From NCBI GenBank assembly GCA_036346205.1, contig JARFJB010000655.1:1417501-1481500 (forward strand): DNA of 64,000 bases, in the 5' to 3' direction. This document shows, piece after piece, positions 53,989 to 64,000 of the stretch. The notes beneath the pieces were generated by a model that searched no databases, was not told the DNA's origin, and saw nothing but the letters and a program-made list of their open reading frames with translations. Origin of the DNA: Vesta saturnalis (lineage: Eukaryota; Arthropoda; Insecta; Coleoptera; Lampyridae). The position numbers were made by a program, and so were the translations under genes. The first letter of the stretch is position 1. Every line of letters starts with the position of its first letter.

Positions 53989-56373
53989 CAGGGTGGCGCA
54001 TTAGTGTGTGTATTTTTAATTATACAGGGTAGATCATAAAAGCTTAGAAGTAATTTTAAATTTTTTTTTAATAGAAAACCCTATATATTATTACATATTC
54101 AGATTCTACATACAATTTTAGACACATTTTATGTATAATGTCCTATACCTAAGTCTAACCGTTTTTGACAAATTTCAAATTTTTTGTCAAAAATGACGTT
54201 TGCAGGACAAAACATAGGTGGAAATCTTTTCTAAACGAAGCCTTTATCAATTAGTTATGGTTGGTTTCCTTGGAAATGGGGACCTACTCTAATGGGCTGT
54301 ATTGATATTTTTGTAATACATTCATACAGGGTGATCAAAAATGGACAATAAAAAGTAGATTCAAAAAAACCTATAGTCATTTTTTTTAAATGGAAACCCC
54401 TTATTTTTTAATTCTATCTTATTTCGCATTAAAAATAAGGGTGACTTTGTATAAGTGTATATTCCAAAAAATTGTAGTTTTTGAAATAATGACAATTTAA
54501 CGTTTTTTTTTTATTGTAAAAAGGCTATACGGCTTTCAAGTTTTATTGTTAGTTGGCCGTGACGGCGGGGCGCAGCGAAACAAAAAAAATCGAGCACTTC
54601 AGATCGAAATATTACAATTTATTGAACCCCATATAAATAATTATTTTATTAAACGAACTTAAAGTAAAGACAATATTTTTTTGATTCAACAAATTATGTA
54701 CTAATCCTAATCATAAACTTAACACCTCTAATGTAACTAAACCTGTAACTAATTATACAAGCCAAGCAACAGGCCCTCCTCTCCCAATCCAACATTCTGG
54801 ATATCTAGATTTAAAAAAGTTATTATCGGACCTGTATGATGTACTGGGGCCCCATCATGAAGAAACCACATTTCTTGTTGCGTATCCTGTGGCACTTAAC
54901 GCAACAAATTAGGTAGATGGTTTTGCAGAAAGTCTAAGTATACTTCTCCTGTTACTCGTTGATCAAAAAAATATGGTCCTATTACATGATTACCGACAAC
55001 ACCTCCCCAAACATTTAAACATCATCTAGTTTGAGAAGTATATCTTACAAAATGTGGATTTTTGGTAGAATGGTATTGAAAATTGTGTCTGTTTACACTT
55101 CCGTTTCTGTGAAATGTGGCCCCATCTATAAATAAAATCAAATGAACAAAATTTCTTTGTTGGTTTATTTTGTTTTGAGCCCATTGACAAAATTCCAGTC
55201 GTCTTCAGGAACCAACTCTTGAAGTAGTTGAATGTGATAGGGTGCATTTTTTGAGACTTCAATATCCGCTGTACCGTACGTCGTTCAACACCAACCTGCT
55301 GAGAAATGGGTCGTTGTCCAATATATGGATTTTCGGTAACTGTTAATAGTACATTTAATTGATTTTCCTCAGTCTGTGCGCGTTTTTCCCTAGTATTTTT
55401 TTCATGTAACACATTGCCAGTTCTTTCAAAACGCTCCACAAGCTTTTCAAATGCCCTTCTTTCAGGTTGCCGTCTCTCTGGAAACCGTTGTTGATACAGT
55501 CTTCTTGCTAAGAGCGTATTCTTATCACTAGCTCCAATAACAAAAATCATATCAACCATCTCGGCTTGCGAAAAATTCATTATTTACAATTTTAATTCAA
55601 GTTTTAAATCAATTTGCTATAAAATACACTAATGCATCACACAAATTATCAACTGACAATAAATAATGACGTTTCTGATGATCTCTATTATTTTTATATG
55701 CCACGCCTCGCCGTCACGGCCAACTAACAACAAAACTTGAAAGCCGTATAGCCTTTTTACAATAAAAAAATGTTAAATTGTCATTATTTCAAAAACTACA
55801 ATTTTTTAGAATATACACTCTTATACAAAGTCGCCCTTATTTTTAATGTTAAATAAGATAGAATTAAAAAAATAGGGGGTTTCCATTAAAAAAAATGACT
55901 TTATAGGTTTCTTTGAATCTACTTTTTATTGTCCATTTTTGATCACCCTGTATGAATGTATTACAAAAATATAAATACAGCCCATTAGAGCAGGTCTCAA
56001 TTTCCAAGGAAACCAACCATAACTAATTGATAAAGGCTTCGTTTAGAAAAGATTTCCTATGTTTTGGCCTGCAAACGTCATTTTTGACAAAAAATTTGAA
56101 ATTTGTCAAAAACGGTTAGCTTAGGTATAGGACATTATATATAAAATGTGTCTAAAATTGTGTGTAGAATCTAAATATGTAATAATATATAAGGTTTTCT
56201 ATTTAAAAAAAAAATTAAAATTACTTCTAAGCTTTTATGATCTGCCCTGTATAATTAAAAATATTTTTTTTATATGCACCAGAACATATCTTACAACTTT
56301 TGTATTTAATTTTTTTTTGTGCTTCTTTAAATAAAGGAGATACGGGACTTTGTCACACTAATGTGCCACCCTG
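53989..56373 (-). mobile_element. Mariner-like element with ~600-bp terminal inverted repeats
   Basis: The left end CAGGGTGGCGCATTAGTGTG (53,989) and right end CACACTAATGTGCCACCCTG (56,373) are flanked by TA. The inverted repeats reach inward to TAGTTGGCCGTGACGGCGGGG-like sequence near 54,570 and its complement near 55,707. That makes the arms about 582 and 667 bp; the right one carries about 80 extra bases near its outer end. Few mariner-like elements have arms this long. Internal blocks such as CAGGGTGATCAAAAATGGACA recur in both arms, suggesting an element within an element. The transposase lies between the arms on the minus strand. Confidence 0.9.
54760..55580 (-). pseudogene. Mariner-like transposase, nearly complete but frameshifted
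   Basis: The frame opens MNFSQAEMVDMIFVIGASDK, then RLYQQRFPERRQPERRAFEK (N-terminal helix-turn-helix), PYIGQRPISQQVGVERRTVQ then RILKSQKMHP (second helix-turn-helix), and shifts frame. The catalytic part then reads ILFIDGATFHRNGSVNRHNF (first Asp), NVWGGVVGNHVIGPYFFDQR, and MWFLHDGAPVHHTG (second Asp). The region that should hold SPDLTPLDFxLWG is replaced by unrelated residues after a further shift, so the third Asp is lost. With one frameshift, one in-frame stop and the missing tail, it cannot work as it is. It belongs to the same family as the remnant at 23,430-24,330. Confidence 0.85.
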
Positions 56374-56735
56374 TATATAGCATCAGCGAGTAACCCTTCG
56401 TTGCTAATCTAGTGAAAGTGAAAGTGAAAGTTATGAAAGTTTAATGAGTTCTGAGTAGCCTAATCATTATTCATTAGAATTTGTTTGTTTTTGAAAAATC
56501 ATGTAGTGAATGAGGTATCAAGGACCTTTAGGCTACTCAAACTCAAACTTTCATAACTTTCACTTTCACCAGATTAGCAACGAAGCGTTACTCGCTGATG
56601 GTATATATGTTAAAAAAAAATTTTAGTCTGCCCTAGTCGACCGCTGATGAGGATAGCGTAGCTATCAAAACGCGTTTGATGTTTTTTTTAATTTTGTGTG
56701 GTACTTGGGTGTATTTTGTTTGTTAATGAATGCAT

Positions 56736-57066
56736 AATGACGGAATGTGGCGAGGAAAAGACGATGATGGATAGATATAAAAGTAGTACATTACGAAGAA
56801 AATATATGTGGGTGAGGTTAGAAGGAAGGCTGGACCTGGTAGGCCGCGTAAAACTTGACTGAATGAAGTAGAATGTATGGTAAAGGAAAGAAAGATAAGG
56901 AGTTTTAAAAATAAAAGGGCAGGTCATGGACAACGTATGAATCTTGCGGAAGCTAGGGAGGTATACGAAGATAGGAAAGCATGGAAAATGATTGTGAATG
57001 CAAAATAAATAAGAGGCAGAGATTGTCTTGCCTGCCCCGCAAGGGAATGGCGTGAAGTTTAAGTTA
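56736..57066 (+). pseudogene. 3' part of non-LTR copy 1
   Basis: After the foreign insert, the sequence matches 63,655-63,955 of copy 2. It encodes in shifted frames MWVRLEGRLDLVGRVKLD-like and VKERKIRSFKNKRAGHGQ, the basic C-terminal end seen in this group (family GRPRKTWLxxVExxVKER). The shared 3' end is CAAGGGAATGGCGTGAAG then TTAAGTTA. Confidence 0.8.
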
Positions 57067-58436
57067 ATTTTTGAAATTGATTAAAAGGTGTAAAAGTATT
57101 TCTATTTCGCCATCTACTTTTCTGTGCTGAACAACGAAAACCATTTTGGAATTTCATATTTATCCTAACATTAGATAAGTAAAAACATTACGAATATAGT
57201 TAATCGAATAAAAATTTTAGTTTAATATCTACTTTTATTTAAATGGTTGTCATAAATTCCCGATATTTACTTTTAAAATTAACATTAATATGCTAATTTT
57301 TGTAATTCGCAATTAATTGTAATTAAATTACAGATATTAATACCTAATAAAAACTAGTAAAGTAATTTTGTAATTTTTCTAATACATTTTATTTGCATAA
57401 TAAATATTACTTGTACTGTAATTTTTTTATTTTTTCCTTCTCGGAAAGCAAAAATACATGCATATCTTGCATATATTTGGTTATATTTGTTAAAAATCTT
57501 TGCATATTTTCGCTAGAAACAGTGCATATATATGCGCATATTTTTAAAAATTTCTTTGCATATTTTCCGCGCTCTATTAATAACATTTCCTTTAAATAAA
57601 AAATTTTAAAATTAGAGATTAATTTATATCAGGAACTGGTTGTGTCATTGTTGATAAATGAGGGTTGTTGTAATCACCAAGAGTTATCACATGGTGATAT
57701 GAGTATCACAATTGCTCAAATCCAAAGATGACATTTTAAATTTCTATTTATATATACCACAACACCTACCAAAGATAAAGTAATGTTGAAAAAAATTATT
57801 TTTACATTGGCACTATTTATATTTTGGTAACATTAAAAACCCATAAAATGAAAAATCATGTATCGTACGCTTGAAATAACAGTTTGTGCAACACACACGA
57901 ATGCACATTCCTTGCTCTATTTTTTTTTATTTTCATCCAAGAAATTGTAAATTATTTATACAAGGGTGATAGAAACGTGTTTCTAATCCCAAGGGTCAAA
58001 TTAATAAAATAGGAATAATACAATCTCTAGGCTTTCACTCACATGTCAGCTGAAGCGGTAAAGAAGCCACGTGTCTAAAGGTCGGTAATCATTTTATTTA
58101 TTTAACACTGTGAATTGATGAACATGACCGGAACAAAAAAAAACTTTCCTTTTCACACTGCCGAAAGCTGATTTCTGAACGACCTTTTGACATATAAAAT
58201 ATGAAAAATTGGAACATGCTAATATATTGTCAAAACAAATACATTGGATTCTAACAACTATAATAATAATATTTTCATCGGTTTAATTAAATCGCTCCGA
58301 CATTAATATCAATATGACCTTAAGTTCAATCAATACGTGGAGTTCGTGATAGAAATAAGGAGGAATTTTATTAAGTCATTATCTTAATTGTACTTAATTC
58401 GGTTGTTGTTAGCCTGAATAAAGTAGTTGAATTGCA
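57067..58436. other. MULE-like element right end, then AT-rich flank of the SDR gene
   Basis: From 57,067 to 57,576 is non-coding sequence attributed to the right end of the MULE-like element, with repeated GCATATTTTCGC-like words. From 57,585 to 58,436 is AT-rich flank that should hold the promoter of the SDR gene. No TATA box at a good distance stands out. Confidence 0.4.
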
Positions 58437-59439
58437 ATGTTTGATGTTTATGGGAAGGTTGCTCTTGTAACAGGCGGAGCTTCTGGACTTGGGCTCCTGT
58501 ACATTAAAGATCTTTTACGAAATGGAATTAAGGTATGGACAGGGCATATTTAATATTAATTAATCGTACAATGCATATTTCAGGGCGTTACTATAGCAGA
58601 CATTAATGACGTGTTCGGCGAACGAGCAATTGAAGAAATTAAGAATGAATACGGTGATGAAAAAGCAATTTTTGTTAATGTTGATGTCTCCGATAAATAT
58701 CAGCTTGAGGGTGAGTTGCAATTGTTATTTATTATTTTGTAATTTGGATTTACGCATGCAGAAGCTTTCAAATCAACAATACAGGCATTTGAACACATCG
58801 ACATTGTTATTAACAACGCTGGAACTCTCAATGACGCCCATTGGGAACGAGAAATCCAAGTCAATCTAGTAAATTCTCTCATAAACTGAGACTAAATGTT
58901 AAAAAATTTACTTTTTAGAATGGGACGATAAACGGAACACTTTTGGCTTTTGACCACTATCTAACAACTTACAAAAGTGGAGCTGAAGCTGTGATAATCA
59001 ATATTGCTTCAATCGGCGGACTAGATGCATTTGCGACAGCACCAATATATACAGCATCCAAATTTGCAATAATTGGAATTGGACGTTCATACGGCTCTAA
59101 TTTACATTATGAAAGGAGTAATATTAAAGTAATCACTATTTGTCCAGGTTTTACTCTTGCATCACTAAATGATGTTGTAAATCACGATAGCTTGTTGGGA
59201 AACGAATACAGAAAAATAATGCACAAAGAATACGATGACATTCCTGTTCAATCGTAAGTTAACAGATATTTTTAAATTTTGACTAGTTTATATTTTTTTT
59301 TAGACCCACATTTTTGGCAAAATCTGTTATTCATATTATACAAGAAGGTGAAACAGGGTCTGTGTGGGTTGTTGAAGGTGAGGAAGCACCCTATGAAATC
59401 GATTTTCCAAATCGGCAACAACGTAAAAAGAAAAAATAG
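58437..59439 (+). CDS. 15-hydroxyprostaglandin dehydrogenase-like short-chain dehydrogenase, five exons
   Basis: Exons are 58437-58532, 58584-58710, 58762-58868, 58919-59253 and 59304-59439, totalling 801 nt and 266 residues, typical for the family. All introns are about 50 bases with GT..AG ends. It is a classical SDR. The dinucleotide-binding TGGASGLG is at residues 12-19. An Asp at 38, after the second strand, favours NAD+. NNAG is at 92-95, VNL at 108-110, and the catalytic Ser141, Tyr154 and Lys158 sit in NIASIGG and YTASK. The tail is basic (RQQRKKKK). Family members oxidise hydroxyl groups of eicosanoids or other small alcohols in the cytosol. The substrate here is unknown, since insects have expanded this subfamily. 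The start is the first ATG in frame. Confidence 0.93.
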
Positions 59440-59495
59440 ATTACCAGTGTGCACTGTATACGATTTATTAAATTTTATATAATTTTAGTTTCATC

Positions 59496-59501
59496 AATAA
59501 A
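59496..59501 (+). promoter_or_regulatory. Poly(A) signal of the SDR gene
   Basis: AATAAA lies 57 bases after the stop codon, at a suitable distance for 3' end formation of a short 3' untranslated region. Confidence 0.75.
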
Positions 59502-60720
59502 CGCGAATTTTACTCATAAATATTTTTTAAGTAACTAAACCAGAAGAACATTTCCTGCTCATGTTGCCATAGGGCACGATATGATTAGTATATCGATACT
59601 GTCCTCGTATTCTGGTTAGCTAGAGATTTTTTGTAATTTGCTTCCATCTTGATTCTTTAATAGACATATTAAGAAACGCGACGTCATCATCTCCGATATC
59701 ATTATAGCCATTAATTAACGGAACATTTCACGAAAATTTTTAGGTTGGCAAAGCTTGATCCGGAATGTATGTCATGATTGTAATTCTTGGACATTGAACT
59801 CTATAGCAACTGGAAAGATTGAATTTTCAAGCGCTGTGAAGCCAATAGATAATATAGGCAACCCGCCGACTAGAGGGATTGTAATCTCACTGATATTCAC
59901 AGTGATTTATATTTGAACTTAACGTTGCCAAAGGCCCTCATCCGCATACAGTGGTATGTACGAATACTTACTACCTGGAAATACTGTAAAAAAATTACAC
60001 ATTTAATAGGCCGAATTGATTCAAAATTTAAATATTTGTCCTTTTCAATATTCGTTTAATAATTAAGAAATTTAAAGAAGTTTTACTCTAAAATTTTACT
60101 TTTTTCGATTGAATTCAAATACCTTCTTTTATGTTCAAAACAATAAAACTAGAAATCGGGTAAATTGTAAATTTGTTGTAATAAAAATTTAAACATAAAA
60201 GATTATCGTACTTTTTAAGTTAAATAATTAGCTTTAGTTCGGTGCTTTCAGTTAAATACATGTTAATACATGTTAAGTGACAACTTCTAAATCAATCAAA
60301 TAAGGGTAAGCGTTTGAACAGGTTTTTATACCCAGCGGTTTGAATATTAATAATAAACAAAGATAATGATAATCTAACCAGTAAAATGCTCTTTAGTTGA
60401 AATAGGCGCGAAATAACATTTAGGATTGCTACAGTATTTACGAAAAATACGGCTCTATTGATCCCATGTGATTGTTAAATCTTTAACTTTAAAAAATTAC
60501 AAAGCAAACGTAAAACTTTTGTCTAAGGAGTGGACTCGAACAGGTAAACATTGTTGCAATAACAATGGATTCATAGAGAACTAATAAAATATTTATTTAA
60601 GTTGTCACGGATCGCGACAATAATAAAACTGATTCGATAAATAAATATTAAATGACATTGAAATAACTATAACTCGAAAAGCTAAAGAAAATAAAAAAAA
60701 AACAAATAATTAATAATTGA
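59502..60720. other. Intergenic AT-rich sequence
   Basis: No reading frame or element was recognised on either strand. There is a slightly GC-richer block at 59,560-59,960, but it yields no identifiable protein. Confidence 0.4.
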
Positions 60721-60961
60721 ATCATTTGGTCGCTAATAAATACCAGCAAGTCCGGTGAGGGGCGCGGAACCAGGAATCGCGTATAGAGCAGTATGGTTGA
60801 AACGCGTGGTGTGATTGAAGGGTAGAAAAAAAATGTACATGCATATATGCACATTTTGAGATTCATACAGTAAGTATACGATCTATTATTTATATCTATC
60901 TATTATGTCGTCACAATAGACAAATAACTGTCCGGTAGTAGGACGATACCGTTAGTAGGGA

Positions 60962-61820
60962 ATGCTACATCGTCCGGGGCACGATTTGGCGAGTAACCGG
61001 TCTGCTCGCTATGGTATTACTCAAGAAAACAATACAATTGCCTCGGATCGACCTGGCTACAAGGGGCGGTCAAGGTCGAAAAAGACAGGCCCCGTTGCTG
61101 ACGACTGTGCAAGGAATGAATGGCGAGTCGGTACGTGGAATGTTAGAGGTACGCATGGTAAAGAATTTGAAATTGCGAATGTAATGTACGAAAGACACGT
61201 TGATATTCTGTGTGTATCAGAGACAAAGCGCAAAGGAAATGATGCTGTGGAGATGGAGGAAGGCAGCCTGGCACTATGGCCAGGAGTTGAGACGGAAGTG
61301 CATGGCGCAAAAGGAGTTGGGATGATCATAAGTGGAAGAGCGAAAAGATGTGTTAAACAGTACGAATTGGTATCTCCCCGGGTAAAATGGGTCAGAATGA
61401 AAATGGAGTTTCGAAGAATTTTTCTTATTGCATGCTATGCAACGGTGTATGGAGAAAGAGACCAGGAGCGTGAGAACTTGCAATGAAGTAGAGAACGTGT
61501 TGAACATGTGTAAGCCAAACGAAAGAGTGATTATAGTGGGGGATATGAACGGATGGGTGGTGTACAGAGAGAACGTAGTGAACGCGTTCTAGAAAAGTTC
61601 GGATACCAAAGAGTCAATGAGAACGGTGAACACCTGCGGAACATCTGTGTGGAGAGAAGCCTGTTTGTATCCAATACGTTGTTGAAACATAAAAATGTGC
61701 GTATGTATACATGGCAAAGAGGTGAATCTAAAAGTATGAAAGACTTGATAGTGTATGATGAACTGCTTAGAAACCTGGTGAAAGACACAAAAGTAATGCG
61801 CGGAGCGGAGTGTTGATCGG
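60962..61820 (+). pseudogene. Endonuclease domain of non-LTR element, copy 2
   Basis: The frame opens MLHRPGHDLASNRSARYGIT and reads WRVGTWNVRGTHGKEF, VDILCVSETKRKGND (catalytic Glu), LALWPGVETEVHGAKGVGMI and RRIFLIACYATVYGERDQER. A frameshift at about 61,480 follows. Then VIIVGDMNGWVV and, from 61,553, LFVSNTLLKHKNVRMYTWQR and LIVYDELLRNLVKDTKVMRG run to a stop just before the SDHFLIVSRV segment, which continues in another frame. The WNVRG and SETK motifs are better preserved than in copy 1. Confidence 0.87.
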
Positions 61821-61828
61821 ACCACTTT

Positions 61829-62389
61829 TTGATTGTATCGAGAGTGTGTTTAGAGCAAAAGTGGGTGTGGAGAAGGAAAGCAAACGTAGTGCGAAAGTTC
61901 AGAATTAGGGTTGACAAACTAGTGGATAATGGTGCGAGAATGAAATACGCAGATGCTGTGATTAAAGAGTTGAATGTGAATGAAACAGTGTGGAACGAAC
62001 AAATAAAAGACACTGACGTTGAAAGTGCATGAATAAGCTTGAAAAACTCTGTTGTCAATTGTGCCGTGCGAATATGTGGAAGAGTGATTGTAGGTAGACA
62101 GAAAAAATGTGCTTGGTGGAATGAGTCGGTAAAAAAGGCAGTAAGTAAGAAAAAAGATGCGTACATGGCAATGATTGCTGCAAAAAATGAGACTGAGAAG
62201 AAGCGTTTGTATGAGGTGTACAGATTAAGAAACAAAGAAGCGAAGGATGCAGTGAGAATAAGTAAAGAGGAAGTGATGGCTGTGGAAGGAGAGAAAATGC
62301 AGAATGATTTTGAGGAAAACAAAAACTCTTCTGGAAATGAGTCAAAAATACAAAACGTGGCCCAAAACAGAACGCTGCAGGAGTGGTGA
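61829..62389 (+). pseudogene. Linker region of non-LTR copy 2
   Basis: Two frames, 61,829-62,032 and 62,039-62,389, are separated by one stop. They encode the charged link between endonuclease and reverse transcriptase: VCLEQKWVWRRKANVV, then RQKKCAWWNESVKKAVSKKK and DAYMAMIAAKNETEKKRLYE. The KxxWWNxEVKxAVxxKK motif is typical of this group. Confidence 0.82.
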
Positions 62390-63420
62390 ATGATAGAAAC
62401 GAAATAGCATGGGACGATTGTGAAGTGAGGAAATGCTGGCAAGAATATTTCGGAAAGCTGTACAGTAGTGAGGAAAGTAAGACTGAAGGGTTAAATAAGG
62501 AGAATATAGAAGAAATGATGAATGAAACTGAGAAGGATATTGGAATAAATGGGGTAGAGAAAACGGTAGGAAGGTTGAAAAACGACAAGGGAGCAGGCGT
62601 AGATGAAATCACTGGTGAAATGCTCAAGTATGGTGATGCAAAGCTTATACGAAGATTGCGTGAATTATTCAATGTATGCGTTATGTGTGAAAAAGTGCCG
62701 AGTAATTGGAAGAGCCCGATCGTTGTATCATTGTATAAGGGCAAGGGGAACAAGAGTGATTGTAAGAACTACAGATAAATACGGTTGCTCAGCGTACCTG
62801 GTAAAGTATTTGGAAGAATACTGATTGATGGAGTACGAGAAACTACACAAACTAAGATGTGGGATGTGCAAGGTGGCTTCATGCCAGGGAGAGGATGTGT
62901 CGATCAGATGGTTGCTCTCCAGCAGGTGATCGAAAGGTCTTTAAAGGTAAAATGGAAGTTGTACTGTGCGTTTGTAGATCTGGAGAAAGCATATGACAGA
63001 GTGAATGAAGAAGTGGATTAAATAATGGCGTAAATAAAGGTCTAATAAATGGAATAAGCAGTATACAACGGTAGTCGGGCATGTGTTAGGTAGAGGAGGT
63101 TGATATTTAATTGAGAAAAGAAGGCTGTTATCAGTGTTGTTCAATGTATACATGGATAAATGTCTTAGACAAGCATGTAGTTATACAAATGGTGTAATGG
63201 TTTGACGTAATGTAGACTTGGTGTATGCAGATGACACAGTCTTATTAAGTGACAGTGATGAGCTGCAAACCGCTCTGAGGAAGTTTGATACAGTCTGTGA
63301 GAGCTTAGACCTAAAGGTAAACGTGAACAAAACTAAGATTGTGGTGTTCAATGAAAGAGTAGAGTTTACTACAAGATGAATGAAAGTGGACGGTTGGTAA
63401 ATCTCGGTAGAATTTTACTG
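62383..63420 (+). pseudogene. Reverse transcriptase of non-LTR copy 2
   Basis: The frame reads CWQEYFGKLYSSEESK, NDKGAGVDEITGEMLKYG (family KAxGxDxIxxEMLK) and CVMCEKVPSNWKSPIVVSLY then KGKGNKSDCKNYR-stop. After that one stop it continues LLSVPGKVFGRILI, DVQGGFMPGRGCVDQMVALQ and LYCAFVDLEKAYDRVNEEVD (catalytic palm Asp present). A damaged stretch follows to 63,130, then VLFNVYMDKCLRQACS-like, LVYADDTVLLSDSDELQTAL with an intact YADD box, and LDLKVNVNKTKIVVF. Stops and a lost RQGCxLSP segment make it non-functional. Confidence 0.87.
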
Positions 63421-63965
63421 AGATGGTACAATTGCAGAATTGACGAAGTGTCATCTGGAAGGAAAGTGATTGAGTATGGACGATAATGAGAATGAAAGCA
63501 AAGCCTAGCTGCGAAACGAGCAATCTATAATGGCGTATTCGTCCTGTCAGTACTGTAGGAATGAGACATGGGTATGTCAACAAAGCACGAAGAAATAAAT
63601 GTGGGTATGAGATTCTGAGAAGGCTGGTAAAACGGAAGGACAAGATAAATGAATGCAAGATGTAGAAAAGATGATGATGATATGAAAGTTGTAACAAATA
63701 TGTGGGTGAGGTTGAAAGGCTGCAGCCTGGTAGACTGCGTAAAACTTGGCTGAATGTAGTAGAATCTATGATAAAGGAAAGAAAGATAAGGAGTTTTAAA
63801 ACAAAAGGGCATGTCAGAGACTATGTTTGAATCTTGCGGAAGCTAGGGAGGTATGCGGAGATAGGAAAGCATGGAGAAAGATTTTGAATGAAAAATAAAT
63901 AAGAGGCAGGGATTGCTTTGCCTACCCCGCAAGGGAATGGCGTGAAGGTTAAGTTAGTTAAGACT
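63421..63965 (+). pseudogene. C-terminal and 3' untranslated part of non-LTR copy 2
   Basis: Shifted frames give the usual decayed C-terminus, including a basic stretch KERKIRSFKTKGHVRDYV. Then follow the shared 3' untranslated sequence with AGAGGCAGGGATTGCTTTGC and the TTAAGTTAGTTAAG end. Numerous single-base deletions relative to copy 1 are visible. Confidence 0.75.
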
Positions 63966-64000
63966 ACTGTATAACATGATCACTTTTACATGTGCTTCCT

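Larger units (their letters stand above)
53828..56724. mobile_element. Fold-back element inserted in the non-LTR copy, itself carrying a mariner-like insert
   Basis: AATGAATGCAT at 53,817-53,827 and 56,725-56,735 bounds the insert. Removing the mariner-like element leaves two inverted arms. The left contains AACAAACAAAATACACCCAC, GTACCACACAAAATTAAAAA, CGTTTCGATAGCTACGCT and AGGGCCGACTAAAGAAAATT. After the mariner it continues CATCAGCGAGTAACCCTTCG and GTGAAAGTGAAAGTTATGAAAG. The right arm (about 56,520-56,724) is the reverse complement. The long duplication and arms recall Penelope-like or fold-back repeats, but no coding sequence shows which. Confidence 0.8.
52046..57066 (+). mobile_element. 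APE-type non-LTR retrotransposon, copy 1, interrupted
   Basis: The 5' end (CATTTGGTCGCAAATAAATA, CAGCAAGTCCGGTGAGG) and 3' end (GGCAGAGATTGTCTTGCCTG, CAAGGGAATGGCGTGAAG) match those of copy 2 at 60,722-63,965. The order is 5' leader, endonuclease, deleted link, reverse transcriptase remnant, a foreign insert (53,828-56,724), and the 3' tail region. Compared with copy 2 it lacks about 1.2 kb between the endonuclease end and the late palm of the reverse transcriptase. It is inserted in the MULE-like element. Confidence 0.82.
50848..57576 (+). mobile_element. MULE-like DNA transposon containing nested insertions
   Basis: The left end (50,848: TAGAGCGCGGAAAATATG) and right end (57,576, reverse complement TAGAGCGCGGAAAATATG) match exactly over at least 18 bp. 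Outside them, TTGATAAC (50,840-50,847) and TTAATAAC (57,577-57,584) agree at 7 of 8 bases, as expected for an aged target duplication. The interior includes a Mutator-like transposase fragment at 51,300-51,985 and then an inserted non-LTR element. Removing the insertions leaves about 1.7 kb of presumed element sequence, so most of the transposase has probably been deleted. Confidence 0.75.
60722..63965 (+). mobile_element. APE-type non-LTR retrotransposon, copy 2
   Basis: The 5' leader, endonuclease, reverse transcriptase and 3' tail are all present in order on the plus strand. The leader shares CATTTGGTCGC(T/A)AATAAATA and AGTAAGTATACGATCTATT with copy 1. The 3' end shares GCAAGGGAATGGCGTGAAG and a TTAAGTTA tail. 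It is about 3.2 kb, near full length, but has many frameshifts and a damaged region between the early and late palm (about 63,020-63,130). Confidence 0.85.

Noticed and set aside
61531..62753. Long Phe/Ser-rich minus-strand frames of 303 and 232 residues
   Set aside because: They are antisense shadows of the plus-strand non-LTR element, whose purine-rich coding strand leaves the reverse strand open.

Overview
This is a eukaryotic, AT-rich, repeat-dominated window, most likely from an insect nuclear genome. The reasons are spliced genes with GT..AG introns, Jockey/R1/RTE-like non-LTR elements, many Tc1/mariner-type DNA transposons, tRNA-derived SINEs and long (CA)n tracts. A beetle is plausible, but nothing here fixes the order. 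There is no bacterial operon structure, CRISPR array or rRNA.

Two host protein genes can be assembled exon by exon. The first, on the minus strand from 35,732 down to 3,811, is a complete eight-coding-exon selenium-binding protein 1 / methanethiol oxidase gene (SELENBP1-like, 472 aa). Its introns are very unequal: intron 2 is about 25.5 kb and intron 3 about 4.8 kb, and both are full of transposon debris. The second, on the plus strand at 58,437-59,439, is a compact five-exon short-chain dehydrogenase (266 aa) resembling 15-hydroxyprostaglandin dehydrogenase [NAD+], with a poly(A) signal just downstream.

Almost everything else is mobile or repetitive DNA. Inside the SELENBP1-like gene are several broken Jockey- and R1-type reverse transcriptases, tRNA-derived SINEs, a MITE with ~105-bp inverted ends, and a nested stack at 15.8-21.4 kb (SINE, Tc1-like element, Jockey element, mariner-like element). 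The gene also holds large inverted repeats at 21.4-23.2 kb enclosing a tRNA-like sequence, a (TG)n tract, a ~1-kb fold-back element with TA target duplication, and a mariner-like element with ~200-bp inverted ends. Between the two host genes lie further Jockey copies (one split by a SINE with an 11-bp target duplication), IS630-like transposase remnants, a Crypton-type tyrosine recombinase fragment, and a triplicated (CA)n module.

The most striking structure is a four-level nest at 50,848-57,576. A MULE-like DNA transposon (matching ends, near-matching 8-bp duplication) contains an APE-type non-LTR element. That contains a fold-back element (11-bp duplication), which in turn contains a mariner-like element with ~600-bp inverted ends (TA duplication). 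A second copy of the same non-LTR element lies at 60.7-63.96 kb. None of the transposon reading frames looks intact, so the region appears to be an old graveyard rather than a set of active elements. I found no convincing new multi-gene functional system; the most interesting items are the nested architectures, the Crypton remnant, the fold-back elements and a recurrent hairpin-GAAAC motif at repeat ends.
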